Shown: piece after piece, positions 9,301 to 22,632 of the stretch | Numbering within the stretch: position 1 is the stretch's first letter | Layout of the letters: every line of letters starts with the position of its first letter | Source: Roseococcus sp. SDR | Lineage (GTDB): Bacteria; Pseudomonadota; Alphaproteobacteria; Acetobacterales; Acetobacteraceae | Direction: 5' to 3' | Assembly (NCBI RefSeq): GCF_019083995.1 | Contig: NZ_JAHRCU010000005.1 | Location: forward strand, 1-64,000 | DNA length: 64,000 nt | Position numbers and translations under genes: made by a program | The notes under the pieces: model-generated | Databases searched by the model: none | Seen by the model: only the letters and a program-made list of their open reading frames with translations | Told to the model about the DNA's origin: nothing

Positions 9301-12300
9301 GCGCCCCTCTCGGTCGCGCTGGTGCAGCAGGCGATTTCGACGGGATTGTCCACGCGCAGCGGCACCAACCAGAACCCGGTGGATTCCTTCGGCGTGCTCG
9401 CACAGGTCATCGGCGGTGGCGGCGGCGCAGGAGGCTCTTCCATGGCGCGGGCCTTTGCCGCGGCGCTGCCGGTGCCCGGTCTCAGCGGTGCTGCGGTCGC
9501 GGGCAGCGTCAGCGCCTCGGTGGGCGGCGATGGCGGCAGGACCGGCACGCTCGGCACGCTCACCTTCACGATGGACAGCGCCTCCAGCATCACGACGCAG
9601 GGCCAGGGCTCGCATGGCGTGGTGCTGCAGAGCATTGGCGGCGGCGGCGGCGTGGGCGGCGATTCCTCGGCGATGGCGACCACGGCCGCCTTTGGCCGCG
9701 CGGCCACGCAGGCGGAGACCGACAGCTTCACCATGGAACTCTCGCTCGGCCTGGGCGGCACGGGCGCGAATGGCGGCAGCGGCGGACAGATCAACGCCAG
9801 CATCACCGGCTCCTCCATCACGACCTATGGCGATTACGCCAATGGCCTGGTGGCGCAGAGCGTGGGCGGCGGCGGCGGCAATGCCGGCTATGGCTCCTCC
9901 ACGACGCAGGGCTTTGGCAGCACGCGCGTCCTCCATGCCAACATCGGCGTGGGCGGGCAGTCGAGCGATGGCGGCAGCGGCGGCAACATCAGCATCACGA
10001 CCGATGCCACCACCCTGATCCAGACCTTTGGCGCGAGCGCGGTCGGCATGCTGGCGCAGAGCATCGGCGGCGGCGGCGGCTCCGCCCAGGGCGGCACCAT
10101 CAACCTGGGCGGCACCTACACCATCTCCAGCTCGGGTGTCCCCTTCACGGTGACACCCAGCGCCGATCTCGGCCTGACGGTCGGCGGGAAGGGGGGCGCG
10201 GGCGGCAATGGCGGGTCGGTCACGGTCGTCATGGGCGGCCAGATCCGCACCTCGGGCAGCGATTCGCCGGGCCTGCTGCTGCAGAGCATCGGCGGCGGCG
10301 GCGGCATCGGCGGTTCGGCGGGGGCCGAGGCCTCCTCGGACAATCCGTATGATCCGATCATCGGCGGCCGGGAGATCATCTCCGATATCGTCAACAAGGA
10401 TGTGCCGCTCCCCATCAGCAACACCACAACCATTGGCGCGCGCAACGGGGCGGATGGCGGCGGCGGCGTGGTGAACTTCACGCAGAACGGCACGATCACG
10501 ACGCAGAATGACTGGTCCCACGGCGTCTTTGCCCAAAGCCTGGGTGGCGGCGGCGGCGTGGGCGGTGCCGCGACGTCCAATTCCAGCCTGCTCGGCATGA
10601 GCACGACGATCGTGCTCGGCAGCCAAAGCGGCGCCTCGGGCAATGGCGGTGTGCTCACGCTCAACTTCAGCCCCGGCAGCCAAATCACGACGGGACAGGC
10701 CGTGAGCGGCCGCGTCACCGGGTATGGCGCCTTCGGCGTGCTGGCGCAGGGCATTGGCGGCGGTGGCGGACAGGGCCTTGACGGGTCGCCCGTGCCCGGC
10801 AGCGTCTATGCCGATCTGGGTGCTTCCGGCAACGGCTCCTCGGGCTCCGCCGGTGATGGCGGGGTCATCACGGTCAACGGTTCGCCCAGCATCGTGACGC
10901 GCGGCGACTACGGCATGGGCATGGTGCTGCAATCCATCGGCGCGGGCGGCGGCGTTGTGGGCACCGGCAATTCGCTCTCGGCCGGCGCCGGTTCCTACAC
11001 GGGGATCACGCAGCTCTGGGTGGGTGGCAGCCAGAACGCGACGGGCAATGGCAAGGATGTGACCACCAGCACGAGCCTGGCGGTGAACATCCAGACCGCG
11101 GGCGCCAACGCCATCGGCATGCTGGCCCAGAGCATCGGCGGCGGCGGCGGCCTGGCTTTCGCGTCCGGCCAGAGTTCCGTGGTCGCCTACGCCCTGGGCC
11201 CGCGCGATGCCAATGGCGCGGCGGGCAATGGCGGCATCGTGACGCTTAATTTCGCCTCCGGCAGCATCACCACTTCGGGCCGCGGCGCGCATGGCGTCGT
11301 GGCCCAGAGCATCGGTGGCTCGGGCGGCATCGCCGGCCTGCCGACCGCCGGCTCGGCAGCGACGCTGAGCACCACGCCGGGCAATGCGGGCGCCAACGGC
11401 AATGGCCGTGGCTCGGGCGCCACCGTCACCATCAACTCCAATGCGGCGATCACCACCACGGGCGATTTCGCCCATGGCATCCTGGCGCAGAGCATCGGCG
11501 GGGGCGGCGGGCTGTACACTTTCGGCAACCAGCTCCTGGCGGGTTCGACCGGGCTCGCCGGCTATTCCTCCGGCAGCGGTGGGGCGGTGAATGTCACCGT
11601 CAGCCAGCCCATCCTGGCCACGGGTGTGAACTCGGTCGGCGTCTTCGCGCAGTCGCAGAGTGCGGGCGGCGGCGGCACCAACCCGGCGACCGTCATCGCC
11701 AATGCCAGCATCACCGGCGGCTCCGGCGCGCAGGGCCAGGCGATCTGGGTGGACAGCAGCAACGGGGCGAGCAGCATCACGGTGGGCGCGGGCGCCACCA
11801 TCTCGGCGCTCTCCGGCCATGCGATCACCATGACGGCGGGCAGCGTCACGAACAGCGGCACCGTGAATGGCACCTACACGCTGGGCGGCGGCGGCGGCTT
11901 CCTCAACACGGGCGGCGGCACGCTGAATGCCGGCGCCTTCCTGGTCGCGCCCCGGCTCGAGAATGCCGGCACGCTGCGCATCGCCGCCCATGTCACGCAC
12001 GGCGTCTCCGCCGTCAGCGGGGATTTCGTCCAGCGCGGGTCGGGCCGCCTCCTGTTCGATGCGGATTTCACCAATCGCCGCGCCGATGTGATGACGGTTG
12101 CGGGTGCCGCCGATCTCGCAGGCCAGGTGCGGCCGCTGATCACCTCGGTGCTGCCCAATGTGGAGCTGCGCTTCCTCTCGGTGGCAGGGCCGGTGACCGG
12201 CACGCTGGAGGGCGCGCAGACGGAGATCTTCCGCTACGCCGTCAGCCGCAAGGGGGGAGATTTCGCGGTCTCGGCCAATGCGGATTTCACGCCTGCCGGC

Positions 12301-13398
12301 TACAGCCTGAGCCGCAACATCGCCGCCGTCGCCAACCACATGCAGGCGGCCTGGGATGCGGGCGGGAGCGGTCTGGGTCCGCTCTTCGCCACGCTCGGCA
12401 ACATCGCGGATCGGGGCGGGGAGGGTGCCTACAGCGCGGCGCTGCGGCAGATCTCGCCCAGCGCCAGCCTCGCACCCGGCGCGCGCCTTACCGCCGGTGC
12501 CCGCGCCTTCGCCAATGCGGCGCTGAGCTGCCCGCAATTCGAGGGCACGACCGCGATGCTGCGCGAGGGCGAATGCGTCTGGGCGACACTGACCGGCCGC
12601 ACCGCGGCGCAATCCGGCGTCGAGGGACTTTCGAGCTTCCGCTACAACGCCATGCTGCTGCAGGCCGGCGGGCAGCGGGCGATCGGGGGCGGTTGGTTCC
12701 TGGGCGGCTCGCTCGCCTATGAGAATTCACGCCTCTCCACGACGGATGGGCTGAACAGCGGGCGCGGGCAGGCGGGCTATGCCGCCGTGACGGCGAAGTA
12801 CCAGACCGGGCCCTGGCTCTTCTCGGGGGCGCTGTTCGGCGGCGCGGGTGAGTTCAACAGCACCCGCACCATCACACTGCCCGGCTTCGGCAGCATCGCC
12901 CGCGGCAGCCCGACGCTGTCCAACGTGGGCGGCCTGCTGCGCGCGACCTATACGCTGGGCGGCGAGGAATTCTATCTGCGGCCTTCGCTCACGATGAGCC
13001 TGATCCATGCCCGATCCAGCGCCTGGCGGGAGAGCGGGGCGGGCGTCCTGAACCTGGAGGTCTCTGGCGCATCGAGCACGGTGGGGGCGTTGACGCCGGC
13101 GCTGGAGGTCGGTGGACGCGTCAACTTTGCCAATGGCGTGGTGATGCGCCTCTTCACCACGGGGGGCGTGAGCCTGCTGAGCAGCGGTCAATGGAGCCAG
13201 GAGAGCCGTCTGGTCAGTGCGCCCTCCAGCGCGCGGTTCGAATCGACGGTGCGGACGGATCAGGTGGTGGGGCGCCTCGCCGTGGGTGCGCAGGTCTTCG
13301 CGACCGACCGGCTGGAGGTGCGGCTGCAGTATGAGGGTGAGTACAGCGCCAACCTGACAGGGCATGGCGGTTCGCTCTCGCTGGCCTACAGGTTCTGA
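6364..13398 (+). CDS. Giant Gly-rich autotransporter (type Va secretion)
   Basis: A 2344-aa type V secretion protein. It has a signal peptide (FRRTLLASAAIILAPG... cut near ALAQS), a very long Gly/Ser/Asn-rich passenger, and a C-terminal autotransporter beta-barrel of about 270 aa ending in the outer-membrane signature LSLAYRF. The passenger contains some 24 repeats of roughly 60-90 aa, each an ITT/STSG strand followed by a Gly turn. Early copies read xMSQGGNGG, later ones AQSIGGGGGNGG. This implies a long beta-solenoid exposed at the surface, likely an adhesin or matrix protein. I prefer ATG 6364, with AAGAAGG upstream, over ATG 6328, which lacks a ribosome site. No protease or lipase motif is visible. 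The autotransporter call is strong; the adhesive role is inference. Confidence 0.9.
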   Translation: MTNPAPQPKPSVPAARQRGSLGFRRTLLASAAIILAPGAGVALAQSCTVSNGACTISAGTYTQSFSDVSSASSLNATNNGSFSVTTQSSASFLGVLQFQMQGANGPSSSDGDAGDGGAGGALTVTNNGTISHSISTILDNQNTVVTLSAYSVGGNGGNYTNSNNKDDAGRAGSSGTVALTNIASISVFTFSASGAGLPAVIQSGAAVMVDSRGGAGGSQSSDSVDDYGIPKYNGDGRGENGGAAANVSLTNSGNVTVGLYTNAANLLVAGGYWGVGARSLGGNAGNGTNGPDGDPGAQATLNNTGNVSVAFGWGASSPGTATSPVTPGGFAVIAMSQGGNGTPATNSDSDGGNGGSAGNALVTVGDPNNARSYALTTYNPNNLTTTPRSAVIGAISQGGNGQYGYSGPSVGGSGGFGSLASVTVQDRVTITAEGDRTLGILALSQGGRGGDSGPNRSNGAMAGPGGNTGNPGDTTNNAYVKLTNTVISTTGLLSAGVMAMTQGGDGGTGSDVTDTFDFNARGGGGGAGGNGGPVQVEITGGSITTTGAQSPGLVAMAQGGLGGRGGNIDALGGGAGNAGAGGSAAAVNVSISNMTIRTSGDAAADRSNPAYGVLAASIGGAGGGGGSLNADFGGASGAGGAGGNASGVTVNVTGGSITTQGTAASAIAAISQGGNGGNADAYNASGFISLGANGGNAGNSGAVSVTNSASLTTSGIAAHGIFALSRSGISGNGSSGDGVGSTGGDAGASGITGSASVTHNGNISTSGDYAFGILVQSIGGGTGAGGSNSGSLIGLGGDSTNAANASSAYFNQRGGAVTTQGAYAIGMLAQSIGGGGGNGGDGSSAILSLGGSGGGGGNAGTAYGEQYLGNNTTLGRLAHGMVVQSIGGGGGNGGDANASGSAVTLTIGGTGGAGGSSGEVTARATYGSLSTSGTNAIGIVAQSIAGGGGTGGSAYSLTAGASLSAALAVGGSGGAGGNAAPLSVALVQQAISTGLSTRSGTNQNPVDSFGVLAQVIGGGGGAGGSSMARAFAAALPVPGLSGAAVAGSVSASVGGDGGRTGTLGTLTFTMDSASSITTQGQGSHGVVLQSIGGGGGVGGDSSAMATTAAFGRAATQAETDSFTMELSLGLGGTGANGGSGGQINASITGSSITTYGDYANGLVAQSVGGGGGNAGYGSSTTQGFGSTRVLHANIGVGGQSSDGGSGGNISITTDATTLIQTFGASAVGMLAQSIGGGGGSAQGGTINLGGTYTISSSGVPFTVTPSADLGLTVGGKGGAGGNGGSVTVVMGGQIRTSGSDSPGLLLQSIGGGGGIGGSAGAEASSDNPYDPIIGGREIISDIVNKDVPLPISNTTTIGARNGADGGGGVVNFTQNGTITTQNDWSHGVFAQSLGGGGGVGGAATSNSSLLGMSTTIVLGSQSGASGNGGVLTLNFSPGSQITTGQAVSGRVTGYGAFGVLAQGIGGGGGQGLDGSPVPGSVYADLGASGNGSSGSAGDGGVITVNGSPSIVTRGDYGMGMVLQSIGAGGGVVGTGNSLSAGAGSYTGITQLWVGGSQNATGNGKDVTTSTSLAVNIQTAGANAIGMLAQSIGGGGGLAFASGQSSVVAYALGPRDANGAAGNGGIVTLNFASGSITTSGRGAHGVVAQSIGGSGGIAGLPTAGSAATLSTTPGNAGANGNGRGSGATVTINSNAAITTTGDFAHGILAQSIGGGGGLYTFGNQLLAGSTGLAGYSSGSGGAVNVTVSQPILATGVNSVGVFAQSQSAGGGGTNPATVIANASITGGSGAQGQAIWVDSSNGASSITVGAGATISALSGHAITMTAGSVTNSGTVNGTYTLGGGGGFLNTGGGTLNAGAFLVAPRLENAGTLRIAAHVTHGVSAVSGDFVQRGSGRLLFDADFTNRRADVMTVAGAADLAGQVRPLITSVLPNVELRFLSVAGPVTGTLEGAQTEIFRYAVSRKGGDFAVSANADFTPAGYSLSRNIAAVANHMQAAWDAGGSGLGPLFATLGNIADRGGEGAYSAALRQISPSASLAPGARLTAGARAFANAALSCPQFEGTTAMLREGECVWATLTGRTAAQSGVEGLSSFRYNAMLLQAGGQRAIGGGWFLGGSLAYENSRLSTTDGLNSGRGQAGYAAVTAKYQTGPWLFSGALFGGAGEFNSTRTITLPGFGSIARGSPTLSNVGGLLRATYTLGGEEFYLRPSLTMSLIHARSSAWRESGAGVLNLEVSGASSTVGALTPALEVGGRVNFANGVVMRLFTTGGVSLLSSGQWSQESRLVSAPSSARFESTVRTDQVVGRLAVGAQVFATDRLEVRLQYEGEYSANLTGHGGSLSLAYRF

Positions 13399-13593
13399 GC
13401 GCGGTGCCGCAGCCCCCGAAGCGGGCCGCAGCGGGGCCAGGCGCCACCGAAGCGCTCGCCTGCGTGAACACGCCGTCGCGGCTCACGCTCTGATCACAGG
13501 CGGGGTGGCGCTGTGCCAGCCGGCATGGACGCCACGCTGACCAGCGGTCGCCTATCCGCCCGCAGCGTTTTCAGATCAAGTTGTGGGGAGGAC

Positions 13594-13680
<87 letters not shown>

Positions 13681-13699
13681 AATTCAGCGTGGTGAGCGC

Positions 13700-13728
13700 G
13701 AAATAGACGGCGCGCCGAAAGGCGTCAA
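13700..13728 (-). promoter_or_regulatory. Promoter of tRNA-Leu(CAG)
   Basis: On the minus strand TTGACG (13728-13723) and TATTTC (13705-13700) are 17 bases apart, with the mature tRNA beginning 20 bases after the -10. Spacing and position are as expected for a housekeeping sigma-70-type tRNA promoter. Confidence 0.6.
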
Positions 13729-13791
13729 CCCCGGGTCCAGCTTGGCGTGTTGCGCCGCACGCCATATGGGTATGCAACACGGAGGATGGTG

Positions 13792-14718
13792 ATGATGCGC
13801 AAAGTGGCGACGGTTTTTGGCGGCGCGGGCTTCATCGGGCGGCAGGTGGTGCAGCGCCTGGCGCGCGAGGATTACGTGGTGCGCGTCGCGACGCGCGATC
13901 CCCTGGGCGGCCGCGGCATGCACACCATGGGCCGCGTGGGGCAGATCGCGGCGCTGGCCGCCGATGTGACGGATGAAGCAGGCGTCGCACGCGCCGTCGA
14001 GGGGGCGGCCATCGTCGTGAACTGCGTCGGCATCCTGCATGGAAAGTTCGATGCGGTGCAGGGCGAGGGGCCGGCCCGAATCGGCCGCCTGGCCGCTGCG
14101 GCGGGCGTGGAGCGCGTGGTGCATATCTCGGCCATCGGTGCCGATGCCGCCAGCGAGAGCGCCTATGCCCGCAGCAAGGCGGCGGGCGAGACCGGGCTGC
14201 TGGCCGCTTTTCCGCGCGCCACGATCCTGCGCCCCTCGATCGTCTTCGGCGAGGGCGATGCCTTCTTCAACCGTTTCGCCCAGCTCGGCACGCTGCTGCC
14301 CTTCATGCCGGTGATCTGCGGCGACACGAGGTTCCAGCCGGTGCATGTGAACGACGTGGCCGCCGCGGTGATGGCCGCGCTGCATGACCCGGCCACCGAA
14401 GGCCGCATCTATGAGCTCGGCGGCCCGCGCGCCTGGAGCTTCCGGGAACTGCTGGCCTTCATCGTGGCGCAGACGAAGCGTGACCGCCGCCTGGTCGAGA
14501 TCCCTCTCGGGATGGCGCAGCTTCAGGCCCGCTTCGCCGAGCTGCTGCCCAACCCGCCGCTGACGCGGGACCAGCTGATCCTGCTGCAGCGCGACAATGT
14601 GGTGACGCCCGGCGCGCTGACCCTGGCCGATCTGGGCGTCCAGCCGGGCGCGGTGGAGGCGCTGGTGCCGGCCTATCTGGCGCGGTTCCAGCCGGGCGGG
14701 GCGCGGCGCGTCCGTTGA
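13792..14718 (+). CDS. NDUFA9-like NAD(P)-binding protein (atypical SDR)
   Basis: The 308-aa protein opens with a Rossmann motif VFGGAGFIGRQVVQRL and continues with VVNCVGIL, the VVHISAIGADAASESAYARSK block and RPSIVFGEGDAFFNRFA. These match the complex I NDUFA9-type branch of extended/atypical short-chain dehydrogenases, where Tyr and Lys of YARSK survive in altered context. In alphaproteobacteria such proteins are annotated as complex I NDUFA9 subunit family and probably bind NADPH without strong catalysis. Several ATGs cluster here. GGAGG (13781-13785) lies six bases before ATG 13792 and abuts ATG 13786, so 13792 is the better start. It is a single gene between tRNA-Leu and the glt operon. 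Confidence 0.85.
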   Translation: MMRKVATVFGGAGFIGRQVVQRLAREDYVVRVATRDPLGGRGMHTMGRVGQIAALAADVTDEAGVARAVEGAAIVVNCVGILHGKFDAVQGEGPARIGRLAAAAGVERVVHISAIGADAASESAYARSKAAGETGLLAAFPRATILRPSIVFGEGDAFFNRFAQLGTLLPFMPVICGDTRFQPVHVNDVAAAVMAALHDPATEGRIYELGGPRAWSFRELLAFIVAQTKRDRRLVEIPLGMAQLQARFAELLPNPPLTRDQLILLQRDNVVTPGALTLADLGVQPGAVEALVPAYLARFQPGGARRVR

Positions 14719-14797
14719 TGCGATAAGGCCATATCGGACCTAACTGGAGGGCCGGACTTTCGCGAAAATGACCACTTCGTGGCGGAATGAAAAAAGA

Positions 14798-14816
14798 AGG
14801 ACAGTGATACTGTCCT
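14798..14816. promoter_or_regulatory. Perfect 8-3-8 palindrome upstream of gltD
   Basis: AGGACAGT-GAT-ACTGTCCT is a perfect inverted repeat in the 194-bp gap ahead of gltD, 97 bases before its ATG. The symmetric half-sites look like an operator for a dimeric regulator. As RNA it would form an 8-bp hairpin, but no clean T-run follows, so a terminator for the upstream gene is less likely. The regulator is unknown. Confidence 0.45.
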
Positions 14817-14912
14817 GAATGTGATTTTCCCTCTTCCGCGCCGCATCAAGCTTCGGTAAGGGCATCTCGCGCCGCGTTTCCGTGCGGCGAAATCCGTTCC
14901 GAAGGTGTTCCG

Positions 14913-16349
14913 ATGGCTGAGCGCATGCTGCAATTCGTCCGTCTCCAACAGCAGACGCCGGAAAAACGCGCCGCCACCACCCGTCGCGAGGATTTCAACG
15001 AGATCTACGCCCGTTTCGCGCCCGAAAAGGCCGCGGAGCAGGCCAGCCGCTGCAGCCAATGCGGCGTGCCCTTCTGCCAGGTGCATTGCCCGCTGCAGAA
15101 CAACATCCCGGACTGGCTGAAGCTCACCGCCGAAGGCCGCATGGAGGAGGCCTATGAGGTCGCGTCCTCCACCAACACCTTCCCCGAGATCTGCGGCCGC
15201 GTCTGCCCGCAGGACCGCCTCTGCGAGGGGAACTGCGTCATCGAGAAGGGTTTCGACAGCGTCACGATCGGCTCGGTCGAGAAATACATCGTGGACACCG
15301 CCTGGGAGAATGGCTGGATCAAGCCGCCCACCCCCACGCGGGAGCTGCCCTGGTCCGTCGGCATCATCGGCGCCGGCCCGGCCGGTCTGGCCGCGGCCGA
15401 GCGGCTGCGCGTGCGCGGCTTCCAGGTCCATGTCTATGACCGATATGACCGCGTCGGCGGGCTGATGATCTATGGCATCCCCAACTTCAAGCTGGAGAAG
15501 GAGGTCGTCCTCCGCCGCTGGGAGCAGTACAAGGCGGGCGGCATCCAGTTCCACCTGAACGTGGCCATCGGCCAGGACATCACGCTCGAGCAGCTGCGCG
15601 AGCGGCATGATGCCGTCTTCATCGCGACCGGCGTCTACAAGGCGCGCGACGTGGAACTGCCGGGCAGCGACCTCAACGGCGTGGTGCCGGCGCTGGACTA
15701 TCTGACGGCCTCCAACCGCAAGGGCCTGGGCGATGCGGTGCCGGAGTTCGACAGCGGCGCGCTGAACGCGGCGGGCAAGGATGTCGTGGTCATCGGCGGC
15801 GGCGACACCGCGATGGATTGCGTCCGCACCGCGATCCGCCAGGGGGCGAAGTCGGTCTCCTGCCTCTATCGCCGCGACAAGGCGAACATGCCGGGCTCCA
15901 TGCGCGAGGTGAACAATGCGGAGGAGGAGGGGGTGCAATTCCTCTGGCTCTCCGCGCCCGAGGCCTTCCTGGGGGCGAAGGACGTCACCGGCGTGCGCGC
16001 CGTGAAGATGCATCTGGGCCTGCCCGACGCCACCGGCCGCCAGCAGGTGGAGCCCATCGAGGGCAGCCATTTCGTCCAGCCGGCGAGCCTCGTCATCAAG
16101 GCGCTGGGCTTCGACCCGGAGGACCTGCCCAAGGCCTTCAATGAGCCGGCGCTCCCGGTCTCGCGCTGGGGCACGCTGAAGGTGGACCACAAGACGATGA
16201 TGACGGCGCTGCCGGGCGTCTTTGCGGGCGGCGACATCGTGCGCGGCGCCTCGCTGGTGGTCTGGGGCATTCGCGATGGCCGCGACGCGGCTGCGCAGAT
16301 CGAGGCTTATGTCAGGGCAAAGGCCAAGCTGGCCGAGGCGGCGGAGTAA
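14913..16349 (+). CDS. gltD: Glutamate synthase (NADPH) small subunit
   Basis: The 478-aa beta subunit passes electrons from NADPH through FAD to the large subunit for making two glutamates from glutamine and 2-oxoglutarate. The N-terminal Fe-S region has CSQCGVPFCQVHC (47-59) and CGRVCPQDRLCEGNC. An FAD-binding GAGPAGLAAAERL follows near residue 150, and an NADPH-binding VVIGGGDTAMDCVRTA lies in the C-terminal half. The length is typical. AAGGTG precedes the ATG. The gene is five bases upstream of gltB, so the pair is one operon; the order gltD-gltB is the reverse of E. coli. Confidence 0.97.
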   Translation: MAERMLQFVRLQQQTPEKRAATTRREDFNEIYARFAPEKAAEQASRCSQCGVPFCQVHCPLQNNIPDWLKLTAEGRMEEAYEVASSTNTFPEICGRVCPQDRLCEGNCVIEKGFDSVTIGSVEKYIVDTAWENGWIKPPTPTRELPWSVGIIGAGPAGLAAAERLRVRGFQVHVYDRYDRVGGLMIYGIPNFKLEKEVVLRRWEQYKAGGIQFHLNVAIGQDITLEQLRERHDAVFIATGVYKARDVELPGSDLNGVVPALDYLTASNRKGLGDAVPEFDSGALNAAGKDVVVIGGGDTAMDCVRTAIRQGAKSVSCLYRRDKANMPGSMREVNNAEEEGVQFLWLSAPEAFLGAKDVTGVRAVKMHLGLPDATGRQQVEPIEGSHFVQPASLVIKALGFDPEDLPKAFNEPALPVSRWGTLKVDHKTMMTALPGVFAGGDIVRGASLVVWGIRDGRDAAAQIEAYVRAKAKLAEAAE

Positions 16350-16354
16350 GAACG

Positions 16355-20872
<4,518 letters not shown>

Positions 20873-20880
20873 CGTGAGGC

Positions 20881-20910
20881 GGGCAGGGCTGCCCCATGGT
20901 GGCCCTGCCT
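20881..20910 (+). terminator. Hairpin after gltB
   Basis: GGCAGGGC (20882-20889) pairs perfectly with GCCCTGCC (20902-20909) across a 12-base loop, nine bases past the gltB stop, followed by only a short TT. A second inverted repeat, CCCGGGT/ACCCGGG (20924-20945), reaches the GTG start of the next gene. The position suits termination or attenuation, though the T-tract is weak. Confidence 0.45.
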
Positions 20911-20944
20911 TCCCGCGCCGCGCCCCGGGTGGCATAAAACCCGG

Positions 20945-21613
20945 GTGAGAATCCTCTACCACCTCCCGCTCTCGCCCTATTCGCGCAAGATTCGTCTGGC
21001 GCTGGCGGAGAAGCGCATCCCCTTCGAGCTGCGCGTCGAGAAGGTGTGGGAGCGGCGGCCGGAGTTCCTGGAGCTGAACCCGGCCGGCACCGTGCCGGTG
21101 CTGGTGGAGGAGAACGGCCTCGTCATCGCCGACAGCTACGCCATCGCCGAATATCTCGACGAGGCCTATCCCGACATTCCCCTCTTTGGCCGCACGCTGG
21201 CCGAGCGCGCGGAAGTGCGGCGCCTGCTCTCCTGGTTCGACAACCTCTTCGGGCAGGAGGTCTCCCGCAACCTGATCTGGGAACGCCACCTGAAGCGCCA
21301 GCTGGGTCATGGCCATCCGGATGGCACGGCGATCCGCCAGGGCTATGCGAACCTGAAGCACCACCTGGACGAGATCGGCTTCCTGGCCGAGCGCCGCACC
21401 TGGCTCGCCGGCGCGCAGATCAGCATGGCGGATTTCGCGGCCGCCGGGCATCTCTCGGCGCTGGACTACGCCAATGACGTGGATTGGGGTCACAACCAGT
21501 CGGCGCGCGACTGGTATGCCCGCGTGAAGTCGCGCCCCTGCTTCCGCGCCCTGCTGGCCGACCGCATCAGCGGCCTGGAGCCGCCGCCGCACTACGCCGA
21601 CCTTGACTTCTGA
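20945..21613 (+). CDS. Glutathione S-transferase family protein
   Basis: The 222-aa protein has an N-terminal thioredoxin-like GST domain (LYHLPLSPYSRKIRLALAEK, then AGTVPVLVEENGLVIADSYAIAEYLDE, with the cis-Pro VPVL and the glutathione-contacting DSYAI) and an all-helical C-terminal domain (LAGAQISMADFAAAGHLSALDY). It likely conjugates or reduces substrates with glutathione in the cytoplasm; the substrate is unknown. It begins with GTG. It overlaps the next gene by 11 bases, implying coupled translation with the HpnL-like membrane protein. Confidence 0.88.
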   Translation: MRILYHLPLSPYSRKIRLALAEKRIPFELRVEKVWERRPEFLELNPAGTVPVLVEENGLVIADSYAIAEYLDEAYPDIPLFGRTLAERAEVRRLLSWFDNLFGQEVSRNLIWERHLKRQLGHGHPDGTAIRQGYANLKHHLDEIGFLAERRTWLAGAQISMADFAAAGHLSALDYANDVDWGHNQSARDWYARVKSRPCFRALLADRISGLEPPPHYADLDF

Positions 21614-22580
21614 TCAGGCCAACTGGCCGCGCGCCATGCGCAACGCGGTCATGCTGGCGCTGCTGGTGCTGGCCGCACTCCTGCTGGTGGCGAGTGGCGA
21701 GGCCGCGACCCTGCCGCAGGTGCTGGCCAGCCTGCCGCTCGCCGTCCTCGCCTCGGCCTGCGCGCATGTCCCGCAGATCCTCTTCACCGCCTGGGCCTGG
21801 CTGATCCTGCTGCCTGCCGATGCGCGCCCGAGCCTCACGCGCATGCTCAGGCTGCGCTGGTACCGCGAGGGCGCGGATGCGCTGCTGCCCGCTGGCTCCG
21901 TCGTCGGCCAGGCGGCGATCACGCGGCTGATGGTGCGGGACGGCATGCCGGGCGACCTTGCGGCCGGGACGGCCACCATCGGCATCTCGCTGGAGGCGAT
22001 GGGGCAGATGGTCTTCACCATCCTGGGCCTGGTCTTCTTCCTGCTGCTGCGCGACGATGCCGAGGTCTCGGGCTTCCTCACCGGCATCGCGGTGGCGGGT
22101 GGCATGGTGGCGCTGCTGGTGGCGGCGCAGCGCCCCTTCGCGCTCGGCCTGCTGCGGCGGGTGCTGGAGCGTCTCTCGCAACGCTGGCCGCGCCTCAAAC
22201 CCGATGGGCTGGACCGCTTCCAGACCGCGCTGCTGCGCCTGCATGCCGATCACGGCAAGTTGGCCGTGGCCCTGCTCCTGCATGTCGGCTGCTGGGTGAT
22301 GGGCGCCATCGAGATGATGCTGGTCCTCACCCTCATCGGCCACCCGATCAGCCTGGCCGAGGCCATGGTGATCGAGGCCTTCGCCCAGGTCCTCCGCAAT
22401 GCCGGCTTCCTGCTGCCCGGGGCCGCCGGCGTGCAGGAGGGCGCGATCATCGCGGGCGGCCTGCTGATGGGCGTGCCCGTCGCCCCCATGGCGACCGCCG
22501 CGCTGGTGCGCCGCACGCGCGAGATCCTCGTCGGCAGCACCGCGCTGCTCGCCTGGCGGCGCGACGAAGTGCGGGGCTAG
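21603..22580 (+). CDS. hpnL: HpnL-like flippase-domain membrane protein
   Basis: The 325-aa integral membrane protein of the lysylphosphatidylglycerol synthetase/UPF0104 flippase-like class has several Leu/Ala/Val-rich helices and a cytoplasmic segment LRLRWYREGADALLPAGSVVGQAA. The latter block, LEAMGQMVFTILGLV and FLLPGAAGVQEGAIIAGG resemble the hopanoid-associated HpnL group. The first possible start is TTG 21603 inside the GST stop region; ATG 21636 is an alternative. HpnL is thought to act in hopanoid transport. hpnJ lies about 2.3 kb away, which supports the assignment, but a generic flippase-like protein remains possible. Confidence 0.65.
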   Translation: MTSDQANWPRAMRNAVMLALLVLAALLLVASGEAATLPQVLASLPLAVLASACAHVPQILFTAWAWLILLPADARPSLTRMLRLRWYREGADALLPAGSVVGQAAITRLMVRDGMPGDLAAGTATIGISLEAMGQMVFTILGLVFFLLLRDDAEVSGFLTGIAVAGGMVALLVAAQRPFALGLLRRVLERLSQRWPRLKPDGLDRFQTALLRLHADHGKLAVALLLHVGCWVMGAIEMMLVLTLIGHPISLAEAMVIEAFAQVLRNAGFLLPGAAGVQEGAIIAGGLLMGVPVAPMATAALVRRTREILVGSTALLAWRRDEVRG

Positions 22581-22632
22581 CTTTGCTGAGAGGATGATTC
22601 ACCGCTTCGGCGGCGCCTCAGCGGATCATGCT

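Noticed and set aside
8728-12612. 1294- and 712-codon open frames opposite the autotransporter
   Set aside because: They are Ala/Arg/Gly-rich shadows of repetitive coding DNA with no recognisable fold.
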